A DNA stretch of 32,314 nucleotides from Bacteroidota bacterium (GTDB taxonomy: Bacteria > Bacteroidota > Bacteroidia > NS11-12g > UBA955). Every line of letters starts with the position of its first letter. Position 1 is the first letter of the stretch. Shown here one piece after another: positions 8,459-16,916 of the stretch. Under the pieces are notes generated by a model. That model did no database searches and was not told where the DNA came from. It saw nothing but the letters and a program-made list of their open reading frames with translations. The stretch lies in assembly GCA_947451105.1 (NCBI GenBank), contig CANFXY010000017.1, positions 1 to 32,314 on the forward strand, given 5' to 3'. Made by a program: the position numbers and the translations under genes.

Positions 8459-10135
8459 ATGTTGAAAAACGCATTGATTATTCTGCTTGCATCTATTCCA
8501 TTCGCTGCTTCAGCGCAAAGGGATAAAGACACCACCACCAATAGACAGGTTGTAATTGAGGCCATTTACAAACCGAAATTCATGGATGTGCAAAAAATTG
8601 AATCGGTTCCTGTAATTGACAAACCTCAAGTAAAGCCAAGCGTTTTCACTTATCAGATAAAGGCCCACCAAGTTAGCACTGAAAAAATTGTTAACCCAAT
8701 GCCTGTTGCAGATTTGATCGTTAACAACGAAAGTGTGTATCCAAATAGCTTTATTAAATTAGGCTATGGCAATATTAAGACGCCTTTGGCAGAAGTATAC
8801 CTAAACAACAAACAAGACAAGAAATACAGTTATGGTGCGCATTACCGTTTTCTTCAAACCAATTCAACTCTAAACAATTCATTTGCAGATTTCAGCAACC
8901 ACAACTTTAAAGGTTACGCCAGCACATACACAGAAAACAGTGAATTGGGCATCGATGTTAATTACCGCCAAAACAAATACTATTATTACGGTTTTGATAC
9001 CAGCAGCAAAAAACTAGAACTTAGCAGCAGCAATCTATCCAGAACCATTAACACCTTTGATGCAAGGGCTTATTTCAACAGCACAGCAAGCGGCAAGAAA
9101 AAGCTAAAACACCGCAGCCAATTTAATTACTACAATTTTGGAATAGACAAGGCGATTGAAAACCAATATGCATTCAATACCAAGCTTTATGGCAAACTAC
9201 CCAACTTCAATGGGCTTAAAAACTGCCAACTATCTGCTGTATTGGGCCTTGATTATAACACATTCAAGCTAGATACGTTAAGCAGCCTTAAACGTTTGTT
9301 TATTCAAATAGATCCTCGTTTTGAATTTGAATATGAAGGTTTACAAATTATGGCAGGCTTTAACACCTCAATTTTTATCAATGGAAAAGATTCAGCTGTT
9401 CCTTACTTTAACCCAGTAATAAAAGTAAATTATCCTTTAATTCCCAATGTTGCCAATCTGTATGCAGGAATTGATGGCCGTTATCAAAAACAAAGTTTAA
9501 GAAACATTATCAACAGCAATCCTTTTACCTCACAATATGAGCTCACCAACATGTATGAAAACTTAAAAACCTACTTAGGCATTAATGCAAAAATTGGTGC
9601 AAGTGCTGATGCGATGTTCGAGATTTCATACTCAGAGGTTGAAAAAATGCCTTTATATATCACCCATAAAGATTCGAATTTTGCGGTTAATTCATTCTCG
9701 ATTTTATATGCGCAAATGAGTTTGTTGAAATTCTCAGCCGCCTTTAATTACAGCTTTAGTGAAAAAGTTAGAATTGGCGTATTGGGTAACTTCTACAATT
9801 ACGATGTTACAGACCAAGCATACCCTTGGCAATTGCCTAACCTAGATGCTAAAATGAATATGCGTTTTAACATTAAAAACAAATTGTATCCACACATTGA
9901 TATCACAGCCTTTGGTGCTCAAAAGCAAAAGACAGTGGACGTGAACACCAATATCAATACCATCAACAGCATCAACGCGTTTTATGACATCTCAATGGGT
10001 ATTGATTACCGTTTCAAAAACAAACTTTCTGCTTTTGTACAGGCCAACAATTTGCTAAACAAACGCTACCAAAGATGGTACAACTACCCAGTTTACGGAT
10101 TTAACATCGTTGGTGGAATCACCATGATTTTCTAA
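8459..10135 (+). CDS. Outer-membrane beta-barrel protein, TonB-receptor-like but without a plug
   Basis: A 558-residue protein with a signal peptide (residues 1-19, IPFAASAQ). A mature N-terminal segment rich in Val/Lys/Pro (about 25-90) follows. The remaining 460 or so residues show alternating-hydrophobicity strands with many Tyr/Asn and end in a terminal Phe (GGITMIF), as expected for an outer-membrane barrel. The last segment (LSAFVQANNLLNKRYQRWYNYP) resembles the final strands of TonB-dependent receptors. No plug motif (LPGV...RGG) or carboxypeptidase-like domain is present, so gated import is doubtful. It is transcribed alone. I do not recognise a characterised homologue. Confidence 0.75.
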   Translation: MLKNALIILLASIPFAASAQRDKDTTTNRQVVIEAIYKPKFMDVQKIESVPVIDKPQVKPSVFTYQIKAHQVSTEKIVNPMPVADLIVNNESVYPNSFIKLGYGNIKTPLAEVYLNNKQDKKYSYGAHYRFLQTNSTLNNSFADFSNHNFKGYASTYTENSELGIDVNYRQNKYYYYGFDTSSKKLELSSSNLSRTINTFDARAYFNSTASGKKKLKHRSQFNYYNFGIDKAIENQYAFNTKLYGKLPNFNGLKNCQLSAVLGLDYNTFKLDTLSSLKRLFIQIDPRFEFEYEGLQIMAGFNTSIFINGKDSAVPYFNPVIKVNYPLIPNVANLYAGIDGRYQKQSLRNIINSNPFTSQYELTNMYENLKTYLGINAKIGASADAMFEISYSEVEKMPLYITHKDSNFAVNSFSILYAQMSLLKFSAAFNYSFSEKVRIGVLGNFYNYDVTDQAYPWQLPNLDAKMNMRFNIKNKLYPHIDITAFGAQKQKTVDVNTNINTINSINAFYDISMGIDYRFKNKLSAFVQANNLLNKRYQRWYNYPVYGFNIVGGITMIF

Positions 10136-10144
10136 AAATATATC

Positions 10145-10756
10145 CTAAAACAAAGGGATTTGTTTCGCTAACAATGTAAAACTTTTGCGGTGGTGAATAT
10201 TGCTTCCGTGTTCTGCAATTGCGGCTCTGTGAATAGACGTTGGATAGCCTTTATTTTGCCCCCAACCATATTCAGGAAATTCGAGATTTAATTTTTCCAT
10301 CAATTCATCTCTGTGCGTTTTGGCCAATATGGAAGCTGCAGCAATGCTTTTATATTTACCATCTCCTTTTACAACCGTTGTGTATGGAATTTCTTTGTAG
10401 GGTTTAAACCGGTTGCCATCAACTAAAATATGTTTAAAAGGATTAGACAAGCCATCTAAGGCCAATTGCATGGCTTGAATTGAGGCATTTAGTATGTTAA
10501 CTTTATCGATTACTTCAGGTCCAAGCATGACAACCTTCCAAAAGCATTTCTCTTCAATTTCCAAACGCAGTTCTTTGCGTTTTTTTTCGCTTAATTGTTT
10601 TGAATCATTTAGTCCAATGATAGACACTCCTTTCGGAATAATTACCGCAGCGGCTGAAACTGGTCCTGCCAGACAACCCCTTCCCGCTTCATCACAACCA
10701 GCCTCCATGCCCTCAAAGTGCATGTAATCAGCGAGAGATGAAATGCCTTTTATCAC
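10145..10756 (-). CDS. rnhB: Ribonuclease HII
   Basis: A 203-residue endonuclease that cuts RNA in RNA-DNA hybrids and starts removal of misincorporated ribonucleotides. The active-site segment EAGCDEAGRGCLAGPV (Asp22, Glu23) is intact, as are ILVDGNRF and IAAASILAKTHRDELM with the remaining acidic ligands. The frame begins with GTG at 10756, only 5 nt after the glycyl-tRNA synthetase stop. An ATG at 10723 (MHFEGMEAGCDEAG) would give a 192-residue protein, and the sequence alone does not decide between them. It is the second gene of a two-gene unit with the synthetase. It ends 9 nt from the convergent barrel gene, with no obvious terminator between. Confidence 0.95.
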   Translation of the reverse strand: MIKGISSLADYMHFEGMEAGCDEAGRGCLAGPVSAAAVIIPKGVSIIGLNDSKQLSEKKRKELRLEIEEKCFWKVVMLGPEVIDKVNILNASIQAMQLALDGLSNPFKHILVDGNRFKPYKEIPYTTVVKGDGKYKSIAAASILAKTHRDELMEKLNLEFPEYGWGQNKGYPTSIHRAAIAEHGSNIHHRKSFTLLAKQIPLF

Positions 10757-10761
10757 AGAAA

Positions 10762-12315
10762 CTAATCGCTTAATCCTGCACTCTTTTCAAGCAATGAAGA
10801 GAGACTTACAGTATTGTTTAAAATATTTTTAAGGTCTTCAATGTTCACGCGCTCTTGTTCCATAGTGTCGCGGTTTCTCAAGGTAACCGTATTGGTTTCC
10901 ATTGTTTCGTAGTCAACCGTTATGCAATAAGGCGTGCCAATGGCATCATGTCTTCTGTATCTTTTACCAATGGCATCTTTAGCTTCAGTTGCCACGTTGT
11001 GGTCGAATTTCAAGAGGTTAACAATTTCTTCCGCTTTCTCAGGCAGCCCATCTTTATTAACCAAAGGTAAGATTGCAGCTTTAATTGGAGCTAGGGCAAA
11101 AGGGAATTTCATTACCACACGGCTACTGCCATCTGCTAATGTTTCTTCTTTATAGGCCTCTGACATAATGGCTAAAAACAAACGGTCTAGTCCGATGGAG
11201 GTCTCAACCACATATGGCACATAACTTTCGTTTAGTTCAGGATCAAAGTATTGCAATTTTTTGCCGCTAAATTCTTCGTGCTTTTTCAAATCGAAATCAG
11301 TGCGGCTGTGAATACCCTCAAGTTCTTTAAATCCGAATGGAAAATCAAATTCTATATCAGCCGCTGCGTTGGCATAGTGTGCCAATTTTAAATGGTCGTG
11401 GAATTTGTGTTTTTTATCACCAAAGCCTAGGGCTCTGTGCCATTTCATACGGGTATTTTTCCAATAGTTGTACCAGGTCATTTCAGTACCAGGACGAACA
11501 AAAAATTGCATTTCCATTTGTTCGAATTCACGCATTCTGAAAATAAATTGTCTCGCGACTATTTCATTCCTAAAAGCTTTTCCAGTTTGGGCTATACCAA
11601 AAGGGATTTTCATTCGACCTGTCTTTTGAACATTTAAAAAATTCACAAAAATCCCTTGGGCTGTTTCTGGCCTTAAGTAAATGGTGTTTGCGTCGTCAGA
11701 CAATGAGCCCATTTGGGTTGAGAACATCAGGTTAAATTGTCTAACCTCAGTCCAATTCTTGGTTCCTGAAATAGGGCAAACAATTTCACAATCTATGATA
11801 ATTTGTCTAACCTCCTCCAATTGATTTTCCTCTAAAGCGGCTTTGAAACGGCTTTCAATTTCATCGGCCTTTGTATTGTATTCAAGGACTCTCGGATTGG
11901 TTTGACGGTACATGGCTTCATCAAAAGTTTCGCCAAAACGCTTCGCTGCTTTTTCAACTTCCTTATCTGCTTTTGCTCTAATTTTAGACACATGTTCTTC
12001 GATTAGTACATCTGCTCTGTATCTTTTTTTGCTGTCTTTGTTGTCTATTAATGGGTCGTTGAAGGCATCAACGTGTCCACTTGCTTTCCAAGTTGTTGGG
12101 TGCATAAAAATAGCCGAATCGATTCCAACAATGTTTTGGTGCATTTGAACCATGCTTTTCCACCAGAAATCGCGAAGATTTTTTTTCAGTTCTGCGCCCA
12201 TTTGGCCATAATCGTATACGGCAGACAGTCCGTCGTAAATTTCGCTCGATTGAAAAATAAATCCGTATTCCTTGCTATGGGAAATAATGTTTTTAAACAG
12301 GTCTTCTTGGTTCAT
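10762..12315 (-). CDS. glyS: Glycyl-tRNA synthetase (class II, single-chain dimeric type)
   Basis: A 517-residue enzyme that charges tRNA-Gly with glycine using ATP. It is the homodimeric eukaryotic/archaeal-like form rather than the alpha2-beta2 GlyQ-GlyS form. Visible motifs are IISHSKEYGFIFQSSEIYDG at the N-terminus, YLRPETAQGIFVNFLNV, FGIAQTGKAFRNEI (class II motif 2), FRMREFEQMEMQFF, and VVETSIGLDRLFLAIM (motif 3). The C-terminal anticodon-binding domain starts at about residue 405 (LAPIKAAILPLVNK). Length is normal for Bacteroidota. RNase HII follows 5 nt downstream. It is divergent from pyrC across 296 nt. Confidence 0.97.
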   Translation of the reverse strand: MNQEDLFKNIISHSKEYGFIFQSSEIYDGLSAVYDYGQMGAELKKNLRDFWWKSMVQMHQNIVGIDSAIFMHPTTWKASGHVDAFNDPLIDNKDSKKRYRADVLIEEHVSKIRAKADKEVEKAAKRFGETFDEAMYRQTNPRVLEYNTKADEIESRFKAALEENQLEEVRQIIIDCEIVCPISGTKNWTEVRQFNLMFSTQMGSLSDDANTIYLRPETAQGIFVNFLNVQKTGRMKIPFGIAQTGKAFRNEIVARQFIFRMREFEQMEMQFFVRPGTEMTWYNYWKNTRMKWHRALGFGDKKHKFHDHLKLAHYANAAADIEFDFPFGFKELEGIHSRTDFDLKKHEEFSGKKLQYFDPELNESYVPYVVETSIGLDRLFLAIMSEAYKEETLADGSSRVVMKFPFALAPIKAAILPLVNKDGLPEKAEEIVNLLKFDHNVATEAKDAIGKRYRRHDAIGTPYCITVDYETMETNTVTLRNRDTMEQERVNIEDLKNILNNTVSLSSLLEKSAGLSD

Positions 12316-12611
12316 GATAAAGTTGCGAAATTAAAGAAATGTTTTGAGAGGTGGAAAGGCTTCTTAATAAAATGCTCTATAATTTTTAATTACGGGTATG
12401 CGGAAAACAAAACCGTATAAATCACGAGGCTATATGAACAAGCAAAGTGCTATTTTTATTCTATGCTTATAATTTTATCGTTAAAAATCTGATTGACCCA
12501 TAGAGTAAGTAATTTTATATTTAAAAAAATGATTCGTCACATTGAAAAATTAAATTAAAAAATGAGTTTAAAAATTCCAATCTGAAACCCAAGAATATTA
12601 CCTTTGTTGTT
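12316..12611. other. AT-rich divergent intergenic region between glyS and pyrC
   Basis: A 296-nt non-coding stretch between two divergent genes. Apart from the pyrC -7 element at its right end and a one-mismatch -7 candidate (TAATTTCG, minus strand, 12333-12326) close to the glyS start, I see no hairpin, RNA gene or repeat. Confidence 0.5.
12599..12606 (+). promoter_or_regulatory. Candidate -7 element of pyrC
   Basis: TACCTTTG matches TAnnTTTG and ends 5 nt before the ATG at 12612, which would give a leaderless or nearly leaderless mRNA. The matching upstream TTG is missing at the usual distance, so confidence is limited. Confidence 0.4.
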
Positions 12612-13946
12612 ATGAAATCGGTAATCATCAAGCAAGCACATATGGTAAACGAGGGTAAAATCACAGTAGGCGATATACTCATTAAAGGCGAGCGCATTGA
12701 GCGCATAGACCCCAATATTTCCCATCCAAATGCAGAAGTTATTGACGCAGAAGGAATGTTTCTCATCCCAGGCGCAATAGATGACCAAGTTCATTTTCGC
12801 GAGCCTGGCTTGACCCACAAGGGCAATATCTATTCAGAAAGTAGAGCTGCAGTTGCTGGCGGTGTTACCAGTTTTTTTGAAATGCCCAACACCAGCCCGC
12901 AAGCTGTTACGCAAGCACTATTGGAAGACAAATTTCAAATTGCAGCAAAAAACGCCTTGGCCAATTATTCGTTTTTCATGGGCACCACAAACGACAATTA
13001 TGAGGAGGTGATGCGCACCAACCCATTAACAACCTGTGGTATAAAAATATTTATGGGCAGCAGCACGGGCAACATGTTGGTTGACAGCCCAAGCACCCTA
13101 GACCGTATTTTTGCAAATGCTCCAAGCATTATTGCCACCCACTGTGAAGATGAACATACCGTATTAAGCAATTTGGCTCAATTTAAATCACAATACGGTG
13201 ATAGACTGAATGCTAAGCATCACCCACAGATAAGAAATGTAGAGGCCTGTTATTTAAGCAGCAGCATGGCTGTCGAATTGGCTAAAAAACACGGAACCCG
13301 ACTTCATATACTGCATATATCTAGTGCCAAAGAAACTGAATTGTTCAGCACCGAACCATTAGAAAGTAAGCGCATAACTGCTGAGGCTTGCATTCACCAT
13401 TTGTGGTTTTCCGACCAAGATTACAACGAAAAAGGCAATTGGATTAAATGGAATCCTGCCATTAAATCGGCTGAGGATAGAACTGGGATTTGGAAAGCTT
13501 TATTGGAAGGACGAATCGATGTAATTGCCACCGACCATGCACCACACACCATTGAAGAAAAAGAACAAGCCTATGTCAGTGCACCATCTGGCGGACCCTT
13601 GGTTCAACAAAGTATTCAAGCTATGTTTGATTTCTATGCCCAAGGTAAAATCAGTTTAGAACTCCTGGTACAAAAGATGAGTCATAACCCTGCGGTATTA
13701 TTCAAAGTAAAAGAAAGAGGCTATTTGAGAGAAGGCTATTTCGCCGACTTGGTTTTGGTGAGAAAGCAGCCAGAATTAATTGAGCGCAAGAATTTATTGT
13801 ACCACTGCGGATGGAGTCCGTTTGAAGGACACACCTTCCAATACAGCATTGACAAGACGTTTATAAACGGGAACCTCGCTTGGAGTGATGGAAAAATCCA
13901 AGAATATGGAAACGGAAAAAGAATTGAATTTAACCCTTATTTTTGA
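12612..13946 (+). CDS. pyrC: Dihydroorotase (amidohydrolase superfamily)
   Basis: A 444-residue cytosolic enzyme that cyclises carbamoyl-aspartate to dihydroorotate in de novo pyrimidine synthesis. Visible sites are IDDQVHFREPGLTHKG (57-71), the bridging-lysine candidate in GIKIFMGSS (Lys145), ATHCEDE (His177), LHILHIS (His235), and ATDHAPHT (Asp308, a metal or catalytic Asp). The usual D-x-H-x-H metal motif reads D-D-Q-V-H here, so the first His is Gln59 while His61 is kept. The rest of the family pattern is intact and I still expect dihydroorotase activity; an allantoinase or hydantoinase-like role is less likely. A small outer-membrane protein gene follows 3 nt downstream. Confidence 0.88.
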   Translation: MKSVIIKQAHMVNEGKITVGDILIKGERIERIDPNISHPNAEVIDAEGMFLIPGAIDDQVHFREPGLTHKGNIYSESRAAVAGGVTSFFEMPNTSPQAVTQALLEDKFQIAAKNALANYSFFMGTTNDNYEEVMRTNPLTTCGIKIFMGSSTGNMLVDSPSTLDRIFANAPSIIATHCEDEHTVLSNLAQFKSQYGDRLNAKHHPQIRNVEACYLSSSMAVELAKKHGTRLHILHISSAKETELFSTEPLESKRITAEACIHHLWFSDQDYNEKGNWIKWNPAIKSAEDRTGIWKALLEGRIDVIATDHAPHTIEEKEQAYVSAPSGGPLVQQSIQAMFDFYAQGKISLELLVQKMSHNPAVLFKVKERGYLREGYFADLVLVRKQPELIERKNLLYHCGWSPFEGHTFQYSIDKTFINGNLAWSDGKIQEYGNGKRIEFNPYF

Positions 13947-13949
13947 GGC

Positions 13950-14543
13950 ATGAAATTTAAGTTTCTAGCAATTTTAATTGTCACACAAATTACGCTATCA
14001 TATGCTCAAGTTGGACAAAATACAGTAAGCGTAGGTGCGGGATTTCCTAATTTGCCTAAGTTTTTCTTCAATTATTTAAACACTGAAAAAAACTTTAACG
14101 CCACAGGCACGGGTCCTTTTCATTTAAAATACGAGAACCGTATAAAGCCTTGGCTTGGAGTGGGTTTAAGCATCAACCATATGACGTATTCGGTTTCATA
14201 CACCCAAGATGTTTTAGACACCAATTTAGGACGCATTTACCCAAACAAAATCAACATAAGCAACAACAACACTGCTTTCAATCTTAGGGCTAATATTCAT
14301 TTTCTTAAGCAAGAAAAGAATGACCTCTACATGGGCTTTGGCGTTGGATTTAGAACAGGCAAATTAATTATTGATTCTGAGTTCAAGGCTTATCAACCAA
14401 AATTAGATCTACCGAGTTTGAGTCGTCTAGGCCTTGAGACCACAATAGGTTACAGACATTTCTTTGACGATAATTTAGGAATTTATGCCGAGTTGGGATT
14501 TGCCAAATCGATATTCCAATTTGGATTCGCTGGAAGATTTTAA
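13950..14543 (+). CDS. Small outer-membrane beta-barrel protein, function unknown
   Basis: A 197-residue protein with a signal peptide (MKFKFLAILIVTQITLSYAQ, cleavage after about residue 19). Short amphipathic strands follow and the protein ends in Phe (FGFAGRF), typical of small OmpA/OmpW-size barrels of Bacteroidota. The ATG lies 3 nt after the pyrC stop, so it is cotranscribed with pyrC, although no functional link is evident. Its TAA abuts the TTA (reverse stop) of the convergent gene with no base between. No characterised family was recognised. Confidence 0.75.
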   Translation: MKFKFLAILIVTQITLSYAQVGQNTVSVGAGFPNLPKFFFNYLNTEKNFNATGTGPFHLKYENRIKPWLGVGLSINHMTYSVSYTQDVLDTNLGRIYPNKINISNNNTAFNLRANIHFLKQEKNDLYMGFGVGFRTGKLIIDSEFKAYQPKLDLPSLSRLGLETTIGYRHFFDDNLGIYAELGFAKSIFQFGFAGRF

Positions 14544-15041
14544 TTAAAGGCTGGCTATAATTTTCTTTTCTATGCCACTGGTTGAATAACCTGGTATAAA
14601 GTCAATTGTTTCAACCTTACCACCATTTTGCATCACGGTATCATAACCAACAATGTCCTCTGCCTTGTAGTCGCTGCCTTTCACGAGCACATTGGGAATA
14701 ATTTGATCTATGACCTCCTTTGGGGTGTCTTCAAAAAACAAGAAAACATAAGAAACACTTTCCAAAGCTGCAATTAAATAGGCTCTAGCATCTTGATCTT
14801 GTATAGGACGAGAGGGCGATTTGCCTAATCGTTTCACCGATTCATCGGCATTTACAGCAACCACTAAGACATCGCCTTTATCTGCTGCTTTGGCGAGATA
14901 ATCAACATGGCCTTTGTGCAGGATATCAAAACAGCCATTGGTGAAAACGATTGATTTACCATTTTCGCGTTCAATTTTCAACGCTTGAAGCAAGTCTGGA
15001 AGAGACTTTATTTTATTGGAAATATTTTGGTGTTTGCTCAT
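14544..15041 (-). CDS. rfaE2: D-glycero-beta-D-manno-heptose 1-phosphate adenylyltransferase
   Basis: A 165-residue nucleotidyltransferase that makes ADP-D-glycero-beta-D-manno-heptose, the precursor of inner-core LPS heptose. The signature FTNGCFDILHKGHVDYL carries the HxGH nucleotide-binding motif, followed by VNADESVKRLGKSPSRPI, VLVKGSDY and the C-terminal GYSTSGIEKKI (STS-type motif). Only the cytidylyltransferase-like domain is present; the kinase half found in bifunctional HldE is missing, so a separate kinase should exist elsewhere. The gene follows the flippase-like gene by 3 nt and is last in the panD unit. Confidence 0.92.
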   Translation of the reverse strand: MSKHQNISNKIKSLPDLLQALKIERENGKSIVFTNGCFDILHKGHVDYLAKAADKGDVLVVAVNADESVKRLGKSPSRPIQDQDARAYLIAALESVSYVFLFFEDTPKEVIDQIIPNVLVKGSDYKAEDIVGYDTVMQNGGKVETIDFIPGYSTSGIEKKIIASL

Positions 15042-15044
15042 CTG

Positions 15045-16004
15045 TTAGGCTTTCATTCTTCTGGCCATAATGACATAAGAAATTGTTCCAGCTAATATAA
15101 TCATAACGATGTTACTAGAGAACATTACGATGCCGATTGCTTTCGCTTGGTCGATTGGAATACTATAAATCTGATTTAGGCCAATATAGATACTATATAT
15201 GGCAGCACCACCAGCTGGAGCGGGAATTATCACACCAAGTGTACTAAATACTAAAGTAGATAATCCACCTGCAACACCAAGGTGGTCTGTGAAATCAAAT
15301 GCCATTAGTATGGAATAAGTCATCAGCCAATAGCATACCCAAATACCGAAGGTATAGGCAATGAACAATATGGGTTTCTTAAGTGTGAATACACTTTTTA
15401 TGCCATCAAAAAAACCTAAGAACAACTTACCCAATCCTGAGTCTGCCTTAAAAAAGCGTTTAGCATTAAACACAAAAAACAAGCCTAAAACGCCAACAAT
15501 AGAGACCAATATTAGAACCAAGCTGTTGTCTTTTATTTTTACAATTACATTTTCATAAATGTAGCCATATAGCAAATCGAATTGAAGCAATACGGCTCCA
15601 AATACAACCAAGCCAAGCATCACAAGGTCAAGTATGCGCTCACTTAAAACGGTTCCTACTAAAACATTTAGAGGCACTTTATCTGTTTTGGCCAACATCG
15701 CACAACGTGAAACTTCGCCAGAACGGGGAATTCCAAGATTGACCAAATAACCACTCATGGTAGCATGGTAGGCATTGCCAAGATTGGTTTTATGACCCAT
15801 AGGCTCTAAAAGCAGCTGCCAGCGCAGAGCGCGAAAAAACACAGCCAACACACCCAAAGAAACAGAGAGAACAACATACTGAATTTTCGCCAATTTGATG
15901 TTGCGCAAAAACTCATCGAAGGTGAAATTTTTTTGAATAAAATAGACAATCAATACCCCAAGGGATGCAAAAATGAGGTACTTGATTATTTCTTTCTTAT
16001 TCAT
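15045..16004 (-). CDS. Flippase-like integral membrane protein (LPG synthase TM / UPF0104 family)
   Basis: A 319-residue polytopic inner-membrane protein with about eight hydrophobic segments, beginning right after KKEI. It has family features such as FFRALRWQLLLEPMG, a GYLVNLGIPRSGEVSRCAML loop and SERILDLVMLGLVVFG. It corresponds to the membrane half of MprF/lysylphosphatidylglycerol synthase (PF03706-type) without the aminoacyl-transferase domain. Related YbhN-like proteins are thought to translocate lipids or lipid-linked precursors, but the substrate here is unknown. It sits between panD (2 nt upstream) and the heptose adenylyltransferase gene (3 nt downstream), so all three are translated from one mRNA. 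Confidence 0.85.
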   Translation of the reverse strand: MNKKEIIKYLIFASLGVLIVYFIQKNFTFDEFLRNIKLAKIQYVVLSVSLGVLAVFFRALRWQLLLEPMGHKTNLGNAYHATMSGYLVNLGIPRSGEVSRCAMLAKTDKVPLNVLVGTVLSERILDLVMLGLVVFGAVLLQFDLLYGYIYENVIVKIKDNSLVLILVSIVGVLGLFFVFNAKRFFKADSGLGKLFLGFFDGIKSVFTLKKPILFIAYTFGIWVCYWLMTYSILMAFDFTDHLGVAGGLSTLVFSTLGVIIPAPAGGAAIYSIYIGLNQIYSIPIDQAKAIGIVMFSSNIVMIILAGTISYVIMARRMKA

Positions 16005-16006
16005 TT

Positions 16007-16351
16007 TTAAAGTTTATTGAACTTGTTTGGAAAGACCAACCAAGGTTTGTGGGATTTAGCCTCTTCAAAATCCATACTGGCAAAACTAATTATAATTAAT
16101 TCATCGCCCAGCATTCCTCTTCTTGCAGCTGCTCCATTTAATCCAACGATTCCTGAGCCTCGTTCACCTTTAATGATATAGGTTTCAAAGCGCTCACCGT
16201 TGTTGTTATTTACAATTAGAACCTTTTCGTTTTCTATCATATTTGCGGCATCCAATAGATCTTCATCTATGGTTATACTACCAATATAGTTTAGTTCAGT
16301 AAAAGTAATTTTTACGTTGTGTATCTTTGATTTTAAAACTTGAATCACCAT
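16007..16351 (-). CDS. panD: Aspartate 1-decarboxylase proenzyme
   Basis: A 114-residue pyruvoyl enzyme that decarboxylates L-aspartate to beta-alanine for pantothenate and coenzyme A synthesis. The self-cleavage site is Gly24-Ser25 within NYIGSITID, with Ser25 becoming the pyruvoyl group. [21 protein letters not shown] and [18 protein letters not shown] are conserved. Length is normal. It is the first gene of a tight three-gene unit (panD, flippase-like protein, rfaE2). A -7 element lies just upstream. panB and panC are not in the window. Confidence 0.96.
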   Translation of the reverse strand: MVIQVLKSKIHNVKITFTELNYIGSITIDEDLLDAANMIENEKVLIVNNNNGERFETYIIKGERGSGIVGLNGAAARRGMLGDELIIISFASMDFEEAKSHKPWLVFPNKFNKL

Positions 16352-16361
16352 AAAACGGGGG

Positions 16362-16369
16362 CAAATATA
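16362..16369 (-). promoter_or_regulatory. Candidate -7 element of the panD unit
   Basis: TATATTTG on the minus strand matches TAnnTTTG and ends 10 nt before the panD ATG at 16351. No TTG is seen 17-23 nt upstream. Confidence 0.45.
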
Positions 16370-16462
16370 GGCATTTGAAATGGTAAAATTTAGAGGTAAA
16401 TTAAGTTAACGATTGAAAGTCGAAAAATAACGACACAGGCTTGAACAATCAATAAAACCTGA

Positions 16463-16915
16463 CTATTCTCTTACTTTCGAATCGATGAGAATGGTAACGG
16501 GTCCATCATTCAACAACTCAATTTGCATATCCGCTCCAAAAACGCCCGTTTGAACTTTATGGGGCAGGGTATTTTTGAGCTGTGCTATAAATTGTTCATA
16601 CAGAGGTATTGCTTGTTCTGGACGGGCTGCTTTGATAAAAGAAGGACGATTCCCTTTTACGGTTGAAGCAAACAAAGTAAACTGACTCACCAACAATATT
16701 TCACCTTGAATGTCATTAAGCGCAAGATTCATTTTTTCATCCGCATCATTAAATACTCGAAGGCCTATTATTTTATTGCTTAACCATATAATGTCCTCTT
16801 GGGTATCTGCTTCTTCAATACCGAGCAAGACCAAGAAACCTTTACCTATATGGGCATGGGTAGCGCCATTGATACTTACAGACGCACGGGTTACTCTTTG
16901 AATTACAGCCCTCAT
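16463..16915 (-). CDS. dtd: D-aminoacyl-tRNA deacylase
   Basis: A 150-residue proofreading enzyme that hydrolyses D-amino acids (and glycine mischarged on tRNA-Ala) from tRNA. The two hallmark motifs are intact: SQFTLFA at 77-83 and NDGPVTI at 136-142, the latter holding the Gly-cisPro pair (138-139). The N-terminus MRAVIQRVTRASV is canonical. The ATG lies 1 nt beyond the stop of the preceding outer-membrane protein gene, so it ends the MATE - outer-membrane protein - dtd unit. Confidence 0.96.
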   Translation of the reverse strand: MRAVIQRVTRASVSINGATHAHIGKGFLVLLGIEEADTQEDIIWLSNKIIGLRVFNDADEKMNLALNDIQGEILLVSQFTLFASTVKGNRPSFIKAARPEQAIPLYEQFIAQLKNTLPHKVQTGVFGADMQIELLNDGPVTILIDSKVRE

Positions 16916-16916
16916 G

